A DNA stretch of 15,201 nucleotides from an uncultured bacterium. GTDB lineage: Bacteria > UBP6 > UBA1177 > JAKLFG01. Of this stretch, positions 15,066 through 15,201 are shown piece after piece. Made by a program: the position numbers and the translations under genes. The notes under the pieces were generated by a model, which did not search any database, was not told where the DNA came from, and saw only the letters and a list, made by a program, of their open reading frames with translations. The stretch lies in the NCBI GenBank assembly GCA_938048925.1, contig CALITV010000197.1, positions 1-15,201 of the forward strand, read 5' to 3'. Within the stretch, counting starts at the first letter, position 1. Every line of letters begins with the position of its first letter.

Positions 15066-15201
15066 TTACACGCCTTCTATAAAACTGATGCTCTGCCCTT
15101 TCTGAAGCGTCACATAGGCCTTTTTGTAGTTGCGCCGCTTACCGGTAACCCGTTTCACCTGTTTCACTTTTCCCCGCACGATCACGGTGTTGACCTCGGT
15201 G
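15066..15201 (-). CDS. rplW: 50S ribosomal protein L23, 5' part outside window
   Basis: Only the last 44 codons are present; the frame runs off the right edge with one spare base. The visible end reads 'TEVNTVIVRGKVKQVKRVTG' followed by 'KRRNYKKAYVTLQKGQSISF' and 'IEGV' before TAA. This matches the C-terminal half of L23 ('VNTxxVxGKxKR' and the 'KKAxVTLxxGxxIxFxEGV' ending). L23 is the docking site for trigger factor and SRP at the tunnel exit. Its place directly before rplB is the conserved S10-operon order. Confidence 0.93.
   Translation of the reverse strand, partial: TEVNTVIVRGKVKQVKRVTGKRRNYKKAYVTLQKGQSISFIEGV

Overview
The window is bacterial chromosome. Most of it (about 2.5-15.2 kb, minus strand) is one long ribosomal-protein cluster in which the classical S10, spc and alpha operons are fused. 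Transcription runs from the right edge leftward: rplW (cut by the edge)-rplB-rpsS-rplV-rpsC-rplP-rpmC-rpsQ-rplN-rplX-rplE-rpsN-rpsH-rplF-rplR-rpsE-rplO-secY-adk-infA-rpmJ-rpsM-rpsK-rpsD-rpoA-rplQ. Spacers are very short (several 4-8 bp overlaps, none over 70 bp), and I see no rho-independent terminator until just after rplQ. The promoter must lie beyond the right edge. Together these genes make core parts of both ribosomal subunits, initiation factor IF-1, the RNA polymerase alpha subunit, the SecY translocon and adenylate kinase.

Compared with the textbook cluster, rpmD (L30) is absent between rpsE and rplO, and map (methionine aminopeptidase) is absent between adk and infA. S14, S4, L24, L36 and the adenylate kinase lid all carry zinc-type cysteine sets. 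Four genes (rpsC, secY, rpsM, rpsD) start with TTG and two (rpsN, rplF) with GTG. L17 has a lysine-rich C-terminal tail of about 60 residues and L5 an N-terminal K/A-rich extension.

A strong terminator hairpin after rplQ is followed within 16 nt by cvpA (minus strand), a CvpA-family membrane protein. Left of it is a gene-poor convergent region (1692-2000). It holds what looks like the relic of an IS21-type insertion sequence: tandem 23-bp end repeats, outward TGC...GCA termini and no transposase, with an internal 17-bp inverted repeat.

The left 1.7 kb (plus strand) is a small tightly packed operon: an ankyrin-repeat protein (5' end outside the window), an ArsC/low-molecular-weight tyrosine phosphatase-like protein, and a membrane-anchored cysteine phosphatase of the dual-specificity class.

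The organism cannot be placed to phylum by reading alone. Moderate GC, Zn-type S14 and S4, loss of rpmD, and SecY wording that recalls deltaproteobacteria-like lineages point to a free-living Gram-negative or candidate-phylum bacterium. This is inference. Apart from the relic element and the small lineage-specific departures listed, the cluster is conventional, and I do not see a clearly new multi-gene system.
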